From assembly GCA_003242675.1 (NCBI GenBank), contig QGVE01000098.1, positions 1 to 10,537 of the forward strand: a stretch of 10,537 nt of DNA. The letters are read 5' to 3'. Within the stretch, counting starts at the first letter, position 1. Every line of letters begins with the position of its first letter. This DNA is from Bacillota bacterium. GTDB taxonomy: Bacteria > Bacillota_E > Symbiobacteriia > Symbiobacteriales > Symbiobacteriaceae. Under the pieces are notes generated by a model. The model saw only the letters and a list, made by a program, of their open reading frames with translations. It was not told where the DNA came from and did not search any database. This document shows positions 1 through 7,977 of the stretch, piece by piece. Both the position numbers and the translations under genes were made by a program.

Positions 1-886
1 CCCCCAGGTGCGGGTCGTTGGCGAGGAGCGGCTTGCCGCTCCTGGTCCCGGCGCCGGCGATGACCCAGTTGTTGGAGCCGCGCCCCTCGTCCGGCGCCGG
101 CAGCAGGGCGAGGAGGCCGGTGAGGTCCAGGGTGGAGCCGGCGTCCGCCAGTTCCCGTGCCGTCAGGCCCGCCGCCTCGGCTCCGCGGTAGCGGATCATC
201 GTGGGGCCGTCCTCAGGGTAGACGGGCATGAGCTGATCGGCCAGTTCGGGCCCCACCTGGTTGCGCAGCTGGAGCCGGTAGACCTCGGCAGCGAAGTTGC
301 CGCCCAGGTCGTAGGCCATGAGCTTGCCGATGAGCGCGGAGTCGACCGGGCTCCAGGGCTCCGGCTCGTAGCCGAGGAGCGTGAACTCGATGGGCAGCCG
401 CTTCTCGCGCTTCGCCTCCTCGATGAAGGCGTTGACGCCGGCGGTGTACGCGTCCAGCAGCTCCCGGGCCCACGGGCTGTAGGACTGCACCGACGCCTCC
501 GCGGCCCGGCGCAGGTTCAGGGCCCGGAACAGCTTGTCGGTCTCAATCTGGCTGGGCCCGATGACCTCCGACAGGCGGCCCGCGGCCGCCCTCCGGGTCA
601 GGTCCATCTGGAACAGCCGGTCCTGGGCCGTCACATAGCCCTGGGCCATGTAGAGGTCGTGCTCGTTTTGCGCCTCGATGTGCGGGACGCCCCACTCGTC
701 CCGGTACACCGTGACCGGCGCCCGGAGGCCCGGCAGGACCAGCTCGCCGCTCACCCGGGGCAGGCTGCGCCGGGCGTAGGCGTACGCGCCGGCGGCCGCG
801 AGCAGGAGCAGGAACACCAGGGTCAGCGCGGTGTACCCGACCCACCGGGCCACCCGCCTTGTGCGCCGCTGTACAACGACGGACAT
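1..886 (-). CDS. Penicillin acylase family protein (Ntn hydrolase), C-terminus cut by window edge
   Basis: Reading from ATG at 886 gives 295 codons before the left edge. Residues 16-38 form one hydrophobic helix after an Arg-rich start, so the protein is probably a membrane anchor or exported. The alpha-chain region is typical of the family: RDEWGVPHIEA, then AQGYVTAQDRLFQMDL and [10 protein letters not shown]. The autoproteolysis and catalytic site is intact: GSNNWVIAG with the expected nucleophile Ser271 (codon 76-74), followed by a KPLLANDPHLG segment. Family members cleave themselves before this Ser and hydrolyse amides such as beta-lactam side chains or acyl-homoserine lactones; the substrate here cannot be told. 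Only the alpha chain and the first residues of the beta chain are visible. The gene follows another acylase-like gene on the same strand after 64 nt, so they are probably co-transcribed. Its ribosome site GGGGGAT lies in the 3' arm of a stem-loop (891-919). Confidence 0.9.
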   Translation of the reverse strand, partial: MSVVVQRRTRRVARWVGYTALTLVFLLLLAAAGAYAYARRSLPRVSGELVLPGLRAPVTVYRDEWGVPHIEAQNEHDLYMAQGYVTAQDRLFQMDLTRRAAAGRLSEVIGPSQIETDKLFRALNLRRAAEASVQSYSPWARELLDAYTAGVNAFIEEAKREKRLPIEFTLLGYEPEPWSPVDSALIGKLMAYDLGGNFAAEVYRLQLRNQVGPELADQLMPVYPEDGPTMIRYRGAEAAGLTARELADAGSTLDLTGLLALLPAPDEGRGSNNWVIAGAGTRSGKPLLANDPHLG

Positions 887-890
887 GGAT

Positions 891-919
891 CATCCCCCAC
901 GCGAAAGTGGTGGGGGATG
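891..919 (-). promoter_or_regulatory. Stem-loop containing the ribosome binding site of the distal acylase gene
   Basis: A perfect 10-bp inverted repeat (CATCCCCCAC / GTGGGGGATG, 891-900 with 910-919, loop 901-909) fills much of the 64-nt gap between the two acylase genes. Read on the minus strand, the second arm contains GGGGGAT and ends 4 nt before the ATG at 886, so the fold would hide the ribosome site. No T-run follows in the minus direction, which argues against a simple terminator. A role in translational control or as an RNA processing/stability element is inferred. Confidence 0.55.
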
Positions 920-950
920 TATTCGGCGGACTATTTGCATTTACCTGTCG

Positions 951-3188
951 CTACTTCCCGGCGGGGACCAGCCGGAGCACGTCGTCGCCGCACGGGCCGG
1001 GCGGGAGCAGCTCCCCCCGGAGCCACGGCAGGAGCTGCCCGGCGAAGGACGGGTCGAGCGGGTGGCCGCCCGCCCCCGGCGCCAGGATGGCGACCGGCTC
1101 GCCGGGCCGGGCGAGGTCCACGGCGCGGCAGCAGGTGGTGGCGGCCGTCACGGTGCCGGAGAGCGTGGGGTCCAGGCTGCTCCGGTGGACGGCCGAGGGG
1201 CCCCCGCCCAGCGGATGCGGCCCCAGGTCGGCGAGGGGCCCCAGGGCGGGCAGGGCCTCGGCGAGGCTGTGCCGGAAGCGGATGCGGTGCTCCCGGCCCC
1301 AGGCCCAGCGCTCCGGGCTCCGGCCCTGGCGGGCGGCGAGGTACGCCACGGCGCGCCGGAAGGCGGCCAGGGCCAGGCGGGGCAGGCCGAAGTCGCCCTC
1401 CAGGGGCAGCCACGGGCTCTCCTCGCCGCGCAGGGCGCGCAGGATCAGCCGCTCCACCGCCCCCTGGCCCGCGGGCGTGAGGATGAGCTGGTTGAACAGG
1501 GTGAGGCCCAGGCGGGGCCGCAGGATCGCCTCCGCCAGGTCGAAGTACCAGCGCTCCCAGAGGCAGGCGCCGGCGGACCCGGCGGGCTCCTCCCCGCTCC
1601 AGTCCGAGAGCACGAGCAGGGCCCGCTTCTCCAGCTCCGTGAGGGTCTCCGGCCGGGCCCCCTGGCGCAGCCCCTCCTGCAGGGCCTGGAGCAGGGGCTG
1701 GAGCAGGCTCCGGGCCTGCTGGCTGGCGGTGTCGAAGGTGAGGGGCGCGAGGCGCTCCAGGGTCCATTCGGTGCGGGAGCCCGCCACGGCCCGGATGCGC
1801 TCCGCCGCCGCGGCCGGCCCGCCCACGGCGACGCCGTCCGCCGGGCTCACCTCCTCCCGCAGCTCCGGGCCGGTCTCCAGCCGGGCCACGGTGCCGTCCG
1901 CGCCGGCGTAGACCACGGCGAGCCCGGGGGCGGTCCAGCTCTGCAGGGCCGCGCGGAACTCGTCGTAGGACCGGGCCTGGTTGATGCCGAGCAGCGCCGC
2001 CACTTCCCGGCCGGGTTGGAGCACGGGGGAGCGGAGCGCCACCGCGCCGCGCTCGTCCCGCGCGAGGACGGGGCCCGCGCGGCCCACGTGGACCGTGCAG
2101 GTCACGGGCTCGTCCCGGCCCCGCACGCGGATGTGGATCTCCCGGCTCTGCACGGCCTCGGGCGGCTCGGGCACGAGCTCCGGGGCGCCGAGGCCGGAGG
2201 GGGCGATGCCCCAGGCGAAGTGGCGGGACTGCCCGACCAGGAGCCCGGGGAGGCCGGCCAGGGCCACCCCCGTGAGCCGCATGCCGCCCGGTCCCTGCAG
2301 CGTGAGCGGGTGGAGCGGCGACGGCGCCCGGGGGGCGGTCTCCAGGGTGCAGCCGGCGATGGGTCGCCCGGACGCCGTGCGGTCGCCGGCCACGGCCCAG
2401 GCGGTGCCGCCCGACACCGTGAGCGGCGGCCACGCGGCCAGGCTGCAGAGGTCGCCGAGGTCGGGCAGCCCATCGAGGGGTGCGTTTGTGGTGCCGGACC
2501 CCGCGGTGGGGTCGCCGTCAAACAGGGAAGCCGCCCACGCCGGACCCGCCACCTGCGCCACCCGGGCCCGCACCAGGGCGTCCGCCACGGGCGGCGCCAG
2601 CTCGAACGCCAGCAGCTTGGCCACCGCCAGCGAGTCGACGGCGCGCCAGGGCTCGGGCCGGAGGCGCGCACAAAGAAACTCGGGGGGCAGCCGCCCCGAG
2701 CGGAGGAAGGCGTTGACGCCTTCGGCGTAGGCCTCCAGGCAGGCCCGCACGTCCTCCGGGCAGTCGGCCAGGCTGCGCTCGGCCAGCGGGTACAGGCCCA
2801 GGGCGCGCATGAAGCGGTCCCGCTCCAGGAAGGACTCGCCCAGGAGTTCGGCCAGCCGGCCGGCCGCGGCGCGGCGGGCGATCTCCATCTGCCAGAGCCT
2901 CTCCTGCGCGGCGATGTAGCCCTGGGCCTGGAAGAGGTCGTGCCAGTTTTCGGCGGTGATGTGCGGCGCCCCCCGCTCGTCGCGGCGGACGGCCGCCGGG
3001 GCCCTCAGCCCCTCCAGAGGGACGGTTCCCCGCCCCGGCGGGCGGCTGCGCTGCAGGACCCCGAGGGCGCCGGCTGTCGCCAGCGCCATCAGGAGGGCCA
3101 GGGCGTGCAGGGGCGCCGCCCCGGTGGCCAGCGCCGCGAGCAGAAGTGCGAGGAACAGGGCGCCGGCCAGGCCAAAGAGGCGGAGCAC
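951..3188 (-). CDS. Penicillin acylase family protein with degenerate catalytic site (probable pseudoenzyme)
   Basis: The 745-aa frame starts at GTG 3188, preceded by GGAGGTGA with good spacing. Two hydrophobic stretches (about residues 3-23 and 26-46) suggest a membrane anchor. The family scaffold is present throughout: [14 protein letters not shown] and [16 protein letters not shown] in the alpha part, then FAWGIAP near 325, [10 protein letters not shown] near 405, and the C-terminal [11 protein letters not shown] and [16 protein letters not shown] stretches. At the expected self-cleavage site it reads [10 protein letters not shown] (259-268) instead of GSNNW, so the nucleophile Ser aligns with Gly261. 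The downstream NDPHL-type motif is missing, and the Asn expected in the YAD..G region is Ala424 (PGLAVVYAG). The frame is otherwise unbroken, so it is not a decayed gene in the usual sense. It is first in a tandem pair whose second member keeps the canonical site. A Ser259 or Thr262 nucleophile is an untested alternative. Confidence 0.88.
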   Translation of the reverse strand: MLRLFGLAGALFLALLLAALATGAAPLHALALLMALATAGALGVLQRSRPPGRGTVPLEGLRAPAAVRRDERGAPHITAENWHDLFQAQGYIAAQERLWQMEIARRAAAGRLAELLGESFLERDRFMRALGLYPLAERSLADCPEDVRACLEAYAEGVNAFLRSGRLPPEFLCARLRPEPWRAVDSLAVAKLLAFELAPPVADALVRARVAQVAGPAWAASLFDGDPTAGSGTTNAPLDGLPDLGDLCSLAAWPPLTVSGGTAWAVAGDRTASGRPIAGCTLETAPRAPSPLHPLTLQGPGGMRLTGVALAGLPGLLVGQSRHFAWGIAPSGLGAPELVPEPPEAVQSREIHIRVRGRDEPVTCTVHVGRAGPVLARDERGAVALRSPVLQPGREVAALLGINQARSYDEFRAALQSWTAPGLAVVYAGADGTVARLETGPELREEVSPADGVAVGGPAAAAERIRAVAGSRTEWTLERLAPLTFDTASQQARSLLQPLLQALQEGLRQGARPETLTELEKRALLVLSDWSGEEPAGSAGACLWERWYFDLAEAILRPRLGLTLFNQLILTPAGQGAVERLILRALRGEESPWLPLEGDFGLPRLALAAFRRAVAYLAARQGRSPERWAWGREHRIRFRHSLAEALPALGPLADLGPHPLGGGPSAVHRSSLDPTLSGTVTAATTCCRAVDLARPGEPVAILAPGAGGHPLDPSFAGQLLPWLRGELLPPGPCGDDVLRLVPAGK

Positions 3189-3260
3189 AGGTTCACCTCC
3201 GCAAGTTCAGATGCTGGACAAATGTTTGATGGCACGTCCCGATTCTCCTGCCCGAAGTCG

Positions 3261-3290
3261 TTGCAACCCACAATTCGCGCGTGCTATAAT
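3261..3290 (+). promoter_or_regulatory. Sigma-A-type promoter for rpmE
   Basis: TTGCAA (3261-3266) as -35, an 18-nt spacer, and TATAAT (3285-3290) as -10, with an extended TG at 3282-3283. The hexamer matches the consensus perfectly and stands out in this GC-rich DNA. Transcription should start near 3297, leaving a leader of about 110 nt before rpmE. No equally good promoter was seen for the divergent acylase gene, although TTGCAA is its own reverse complement. Confidence 0.75.
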
Positions 3291-3296
3291 GCATCG

Positions 3297-3405
3297 GTAC
3301 GACTCCGACCGCGTAGACCGGCGCCCCGAAAGGGAGCCCGAACGGCTCCGCCGGCCCGACCGGTGGCGGCGCCGGGTTCGAAGCCAGAGAAGGGGAGTTT
3401 TGCAG
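3297..3405 (+). promoter_or_regulatory. Structured 5' leader of rpmE, possible L31 autoregulatory RNA
   Basis: The leader can fold as a three-way junction. The outer helix is a perfect 8-bp pairing, CCGGCGCC (3318-3325) with GGCGCCGG (3368-3375). Inside it are a 6-bp hairpin GGAGCC/GGCTCC (3333-3338 with 3344-3349, loop CGAAC) and a 4-bp hairpin CCGG/CCGG (3351-3354 with 3360-3363). The ribosome site AGGGGAG follows at 3391-3397. Predicted L31-binding leader RNAs are known in several bacterial phyla; membership here is inferred from position and fold only. GC-rich DNA forms such helices easily. Confidence 0.4.
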
Positions 3406-3609
3406 ATGAAGCCAGGGATTCATCCGAAGGTGCAGATGGCCACTATCACGTGCGGCTGCGGTGCGACCTACGAGCTGCTCTCCACCAAGCCGAGCATGCG
3501 CGTGGAGATCTGCGCGAACTGCCACCCGTTCTACACGGGCGCCCGCGGGACCCTGCGCGTGGAGTCCGGTTCCCGGATTGAGAAGTTCCGCAAGAAGTAC
3601 GGGCGGTAG
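3406..3609 (+). CDS. rpmE: 50S ribosomal protein L31, zinc-binding type
   Basis: The product is a 67-aa component of the large ribosomal subunit at the subunit interface. The sequence begins MKPGIHPK, the usual L31 start, and carries the four zinc ligands of the C+ form: C16 and C18 (TCGCGA), then C36 and C39 ([11 protein letters not shown]). It ends in the basic tail [10 protein letters not shown]. Zinc-binding L31 is the version used under zinc-replete conditions, replaced in some bacteria by a Cys-less paralogue. The ATG at 3406 is fixed by AGGGGAG 8 nt upstream and by the conserved N-terminus. It has its own strong promoter and a long structured leader, and a DUF1385 gene follows after 78 nt. 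In B. subtilis rpmE also lies just upstream of prfA. Confidence 0.97.
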   Translation: MKPGIHPKVQMATITCGCGATYELLSTKPSMRVEICANCHPFYTGARGTLRVESGSRIEKFRKKYGR

Positions 3610-3630
3610 GTCCCGCGACATTCCGACAGA

Positions 3631-3657
3631 AGCAGAGCCGCCGCGCTCTGCTTTCTT
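3631..3657 (+). terminator. Stem-loop after rpmE, weak intrinsic terminator or attenuator
   Basis: AGCAGAGC (3631-3638) pairs perfectly with GCTCTGCT (3645-3652) around the loop CGCCGC, and TTTCTT follows. The interrupted T-tract and the close start of the next gene suggest partial termination, setting rpmE expression above that of the DUF1385 gene. Confidence 0.55.
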
Positions 3658-3687
3658 CGTCGCGATGCGCCGGGGGGAGGTACCGGG

Positions 3688-4560
3688 TTGAGCGTTCAGC
3701 GGGGTGTCTTCGGCGGGCAGGCCGTCATCGAGGGGGTCATGATGCGCGGCCCCCGGTGGATGGCGATCGCCGTGCGGCGGCCCGACGGCGAGATCGCCGT
3801 GCACAGGGAAGAGGTGCGGCCCTTGGCGCAGCGGTACCCGGTCCTGCGCCTCCCCATCCTGCGCGGGATGGCAGCCATGGTGGAGGCCCTGACGCTGGGC
3901 GTCACCGCCCTGGCGTTCTCGGCCAATCAGGCCATGCCGGATGAGGAGCAGCTGAGCCGGGGCGAGATGACGGCCACGATGGCCGCCGGCTTTCTGCTCG
4001 CGCTCGCCCTGTTCGTCGTCGCGCCCACCCTGCTGACCAGCTACGTGAAGGCCCTGTCCGCGACCCCGCTGATCACCCACCTGGTGGAGGGCGTCCTCCG
4101 CCTGGGGATCTTCCTCGGCTACCTGGTGGGGATCTCGCTCATGAAGGACATCCAGCGGGTCTTCCAGTACCACGGCGCCGAGCACAAGGTGATCAACGCC
4201 TACGAGGCCGGCGACGAGCTGACCGTGGAGAACGTCCGGCGCCACTCCCGGGAGCACAAGCGCTGCGGCACGAGCTTTCTGCTCTACGCGGTGGTCATCT
4301 CCATCCTGATTTTCTCCTTTATTAATGTAGAAAGCTTCTGGCTGCGGATCATCGCCCGGCTGGGCGTGCTGCCCCTGGTGGCCGGCGTCGCCTACGAGTG
4401 GATCCGCATCGCCGGCCGCTCCGACAGCGCGCTGGTCAATGCCCTCAGCCGCCCGGGCATGTGGCTGCAGGGCCTGACCACCCGCGAGCCGGATGACAGC
4501 CAGATCGAGGTGGCGATCGCCTCCTTTGAGACCGCCCGGGGCCATGGGCTGCCGGGTTAG
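3688..4560 (+). CDS. DUF1385 family membrane protein (YqhQ-like)
   Basis: The 290-aa protein starts at TTG 3688, 7 nt after a strong GGGGGGAGG site. The N-terminus GGQAVIEGVMMRGP is the family hallmark. Hydrophobic segments lie at about 97-117, 135-151, 197-212 and 221-236, so it is an integral membrane protein. Between the second and third is a conserved polar block, YHGAEHKVINAYEAGDELT (161-179) and HSREHKRCGTSF (186-197). Its clustered His, Glu and Cys (H162, E165, H166, H186, H190, C193) could bind metal; that is inference. The molecular function of the family is not established. In Firmicutes these genes are often found near rpmE, prfA and prmC, as here. A terminator separates it from prfA. 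An AT-rich patch (about 4310-4336) falls on the third hydrophobic segment. Confidence 0.9.
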   Translation: MSVQRGVFGGQAVIEGVMMRGPRWMAIAVRRPDGEIAVHREEVRPLAQRYPVLRLPILRGMAAMVEALTLGVTALAFSANQAMPDEEQLSRGEMTATMAAGFLLALALFVVAPTLLTSYVKALSATPLITHLVEGVLRLGIFLGYLVGISLMKDIQRVFQYHGAEHKVINAYEAGDELTVENVRRHSREHKRCGTSFLLYAVVISILIFSFINVESFWLRIIARLGVLPLVAGVAYEWIRIAGRSDSALVNALSRPGMWLQGLTTREPDDSQIEVAIASFETARGHGLPG

Positions 4561-4574
4561 CGTCGCGCCACTCG

Positions 4575-4601
4575 GGGCACGGGCCCGCCCGCGCCCTTTT
4601 T
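4575..4601 (+). terminator. Intrinsic terminator between the DUF1385 gene and prfA
   Basis: GGGCACGGG (4575-4583) pairs with CCCGCGCCC (4588-4596), with a single A-C mismatch, around a CCCG loop. TTTTT follows at 4597-4601. Only 36 nt remain before the prfA start, so any prfA promoter must lie upstream inside the DUF1385 gene, or prfA depends on read-through. Confidence 0.75.
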
Positions 4602-4637
4602 CCATGCCCGGAGAACGCTCTGGCGAGGTGAGTGAAC

Positions 4638-5716
<1,079 letters not shown>

Positions 5717-5720
<4 letters not shown>

Positions 5721-6625
5721 GGGAGCCGGTGACGGTCGGCGAGGCGCTGGCCCGGGCCCGGGCTGCGCTGGCGGCCGCCGGCGTGGGGGACGCGGGCCGG
5801 GAGGCGGCGTGGCTGCTCGGCCACGTGCTCGGCTGCAGCGCCGGCGCCCTGCTGGCCCGGCGGGACGAGCCGCTCACCCCGGAGGCGCGGGAAGCCTATG
5901 AGGCCCTCGTCGCCCGGCGGTCGGCCCGGGAGCCCCTGCAGTACATCCTCGGCACGGCGGAGTTCCTGGGGCTCACCTTCCGGGTGACCCCGGCGGTGCT
6001 GATCCCCCGCCTGGACACGGCGGTGCTGGTGGAGGAGGCCGTGGCCCGGCTGAGGGATGGGCGCGCCCGCCGGGCGGCCGCGGGCGGCCCGGCGACTCCG
6101 GCCGGGGAGCTGCGCGTGGCGGACATCGGCACCGGCAGCGGGGCGATCGCCGTCGCCGTCGCGCACCTTCTGCCCGAGGCGCAGGTGGTCGCGGTGGACG
6201 TGAGCGCCGCGGCCCTGGCCGTGGCCGAGGAGAACGCGCGGCGAAACGGCGTCGCCGGCCGGGTGCGCTTCCGCCTGGGCGACCTGGCGGCGCCCCTGGC
6301 GGAGGAGGGGGGCCGGTTTGCGGCGATCCTCTCCAACCCGCCGTACATCCCCGAGGGCGACATTCCCGGGCTCATGCCCGAGGTGCGGGACTGGGAGCCG
6401 CGCCTCGCGCTGGCCGGGGGCCAAGACGGGCTGGCGTTCTTCCGCCGCCTGGCGCGGGAGGCGGCGCCGCTCCTTCTGCCCGGGGGCTTTCTCGGGGTCG
6501 AGGTGGGCATCGGCCAGGCGCCGGCGGTCGCGGCCCTGTTCCGGGAGGCGGGGCTGGTGGACGTGGCGGTGTATCGGGACACGGCCGGCGTGGAGCGCGC
6601 CGTCTTCGGCAGCGCCGCACCGTAG
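5717..6625 (+). CDS. prmC: Peptide chain release factor N5-glutamine methyltransferase
   Basis: PrmC methylates the Gln of the GGQ motif in release factors, using S-adenosylmethionine. The 302-aa product has an N-terminal helical domain (to about residue 90) and a Rossmann methyltransferase domain. The SAM loop is ADIGTGSGAIAV (135-146). The catalytic motif NPPY is at 207-210 (ILSNPPYIPEGD), and the linker REPLQYILGTAEFLGL (71-86) is diagnostic. The usual PRxDTE motif reads PRLDTA here. GTG 5717 overlaps the prfA stop (GTGA) and is preceded by GGGAGGAGG; GTG 5729 is an alternative start. The last codons, VFGSAAP plus TAG, resemble the 48-nt repeats that follow directly and stay in the same frame. 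Confidence 0.96.
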
Positions 6626-6758
6626 GGGTGTGGCGCTTTCTTGTGCGTCTTCCACGGCAACGGCACACCGTACCGGTGCGGTGCGTTCTTACGTGTCTTC
6701 CGCGGTAGCCCTGCATCGCACGGGTGCGGCGCTTTCTTGTGCGCCGGCCGCGGCCGGC
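6615..6758 (+). repeat. Three degenerate 48-nt tandem repeats after prmC
   Basis: The units are 6615-6662, 6663-6710 and 6711-6758. The core GGTGYGG(C/T)GC(T/G)TTCTT recurs at 6627, 6675 and 6723, exactly 48 nt apart. Units 1 and 2 agree at 34 of 48 positions. Each unit can form a small hairpin (CACC/GGTG in units 1 and 2, CATC/GGTG with a G-U pair in unit 3). A partial earlier copy lies in the last codons of prmC, where GTCTTC at 6602 matches 6647 and 6695. Because 48 is a multiple of 3, the array reads as 16-residue repeats with a CGAFL core in the prmC frame after its TAG. Unit 3 diverges at its right end into a GC palindrome. Confidence 0.8.
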
Positions 6759-6770
6759 CGGCGCGCAAGA
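6735..6770 (+). other. Long stem-loop between prmC and ywlC
   Basis: TCTTGTGCGCCGGCC (6735-6749) pairs with GGCCGGCGCGCAAGA (6756-6770) as a 15-bp stem with one G-U pair and the loop GCGGCC. It starts inside the third 48-nt repeat. No T-run follows on either strand, so it does not look like a standard intrinsic terminator. It could be a Rho-linked or processing signal at an operon boundary, or a recombination or mobile-repeat remnant. The rest of the gap to 6912 holds no recognised gene. Confidence 0.6.
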
Positions 6771-6912
6771 CCACACTTTCCCATGCGCGGCGGCCAGGTT
6801 GACTCCGCATGCTATCTTGGGGTCGGCGTGTATGAATAGCGGGCAGGAAATGGCGGCGGCAGCCCCGAAAATTAACGGGATGCTGCGGGTCTCAGGAAGG
6901 GGTGGGCTGAGC

Positions 6913-7977
6913 GTGGAACGCCTGGTGCAGGGCACGCGGGTTCTGGAGGTAGACCCGACCCATCCGGAACCGGAGGTGGTCGCGCAGGCGGCGGAGGTCC
7001 TGCGCGCCGGAGACGTGGTGGCGTTTCCCACGGAGACCGTCTACGGCCTGGGGGCCAACGCGCTGGACGGCAGGGCGGTGGCCCGCATCTTTGCGGCCAA
7101 GGGCCGCCCGACCGACAACCCGCTGATCGTGCACATCGCCGACACGGCGCAGCTGGAGGGGCTGGTGGAGTCGGTCCCGCCGGCCGCCGAGGAGCTGATG
7201 GCGCGCTTCTGGCCCGGGCCGCTCACCCTGGTGATGCGCAGGGGTCCGGCCGTGCCGCCGGAGGTGACCGCCGGGCTGGACACGGTGGGCATCCGCATGC
7301 CCGACCACCCGGTGGCGCTGGCGCTCATCCGCGCCGCCGGCGTTCCCATCGCCGCACCCAGCGCCAACGCCTCCGGACGGCCGAGCCCGACCACGGCCGA
7401 GCACGTGCTGGAGGACCTGGCGGGGGTCATCCCCGTGGTGCTGGACGGCGGCGAGACCGGCGTCGGCGTGGAGTCGACGGTGCTGGACGTGACCACGGAC
7501 CCGCCCCAGATCCTGCGGCCCGGCGGCCTGCCCCGGGAGGAGCTGGAGGCCGTCATCGGCCCGGTGGAGCTGGCGCCGGGGGTCGAGGGGGTGGCGGTCG
7601 TCCAGCGGCCGCGCTCGCCGGGCATGAAGTACCGGCACTACGCGCCCCGGGCGCCCCTGATCCTGGTGGAGGGCCCGCTGCTGGAGATGCAGGAGAAGAT
7701 CTGCGACCTCGCCATGGAGTACCTCGAGGAGGGGAAGCGGGTCGGAATCCTCTGCAGCGCCGAGAGCCGGGGCGTGTACGTGGCGCCCGTGGTCCTGGAG
7801 TACGGCTCCCGGGCCGACCTGGCCAGCGTCGCCAGCGACCTCTTCTCAACCCTGCGCGCCTTTGACCGGCACCACGTCGACGTGATCATCGCCGAAGGGG
7901 TCCCGGAGGAAGGGCTGGGGCTGGCGATCATGAACCGCCTGCGCCGGGCCGCGGGCGGGCGGGTGATTAAAATATGA
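6913..7977 (+). CDS. ywlC: L-threonylcarbamoyladenylate synthase (Sua5/YwlC type)
   Basis: The enzyme makes threonylcarbamoyl-AMP from Thr, bicarbonate and ATP, the first step in the t6A37 modification of tRNAs reading ANN codons. From GTG 6913 it is 354 aa, close to B. subtilis YwlC. The YrdC domain (about 18-205) shows VVAFPTETVYGLGANA (35-50), the substrate-binding AAKGRPTDNPLIVHIAD (61-77) with K63 and R65, FWPGPLTLV and IAAPSANASGRPSPT. The linker SPGMKYRHYAP leads into the C-terminal Sua5 domain (to 354), which separates this long type from short TsaC. The start is uncertain: the frame is open upstream with ATGs at 6832, 6850 and 6880, but AAGGGG 10 nt before GTG 6913 and the family N-terminus favour 6913. 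Its stop overlaps the ATG of ywlE (ATGA). Confidence 0.93.
   Translation: MERLVQGTRVLEVDPTHPEPEVVAQAAEVLRAGDVVAFPTETVYGLGANALDGRAVARIFAAKGRPTDNPLIVHIADTAQLEGLVESVPPAAEELMARFWPGPLTLVMRRGPAVPPEVTAGLDTVGIRMPDHPVALALIRAAGVPIAAPSANASGRPSPTTAEHVLEDLAGVIPVVLDGGETGVGVESTVLDVTTDPPQILRPGGLPREELEAVIGPVELAPGVEGVAVVQRPRSPGMKYRHYAPRAPLILVEGPLLEMQEKICDLAMEYLEEGKRVGILCSAESRGVYVAPVVLEYGSRADLASVASDLFSTLRAFDRHHVDVIIAEGVPEEGLGLAIMNRLRRAAGGRVIKI

Noticed and set aside
831..3581. A 916-codon open frame on the plus strand across the acylase gene
   Set aside because: It lies antisense to a clear acylase coding sequence, has low-complexity Gly/Ala/Arg/Pro-rich content and no family resemblance; it runs through the divergent promoter and rpmE in the wrong frame. 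It is a shadow of GC-rich codon use.
3193..4605. A 470-codon minus-strand frame opposite rpmE and the DUF1385 gene
   Set aside because: It is antisense to two well-supported genes and its His/Gln/Gly-rich translation has no family character.
6615..6758. CRISPR-like array
   Set aside because: The 48-nt units are contiguous and degenerate along their whole length, with no constant repeat separated by unique spacers and no cas genes in the window.
5896..6810. A 304-codon minus-strand frame with 16-residue KKAPHPY-type repeats
   Set aside because: The repeats appear in several frames because the 48-nt period is a multiple of three, and the rest of the frame is antisense to prmC with no recognisable domain or ribosome site.
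6799..6837. Promoter for ywlC from TTGACT at 6799
   Set aside because: No -10 hexamer lies at 16-19 nt; TATCTT is only 8 nt away and TATGAA is 26 nt away. A promoter may exist in this gap but cannot be placed.
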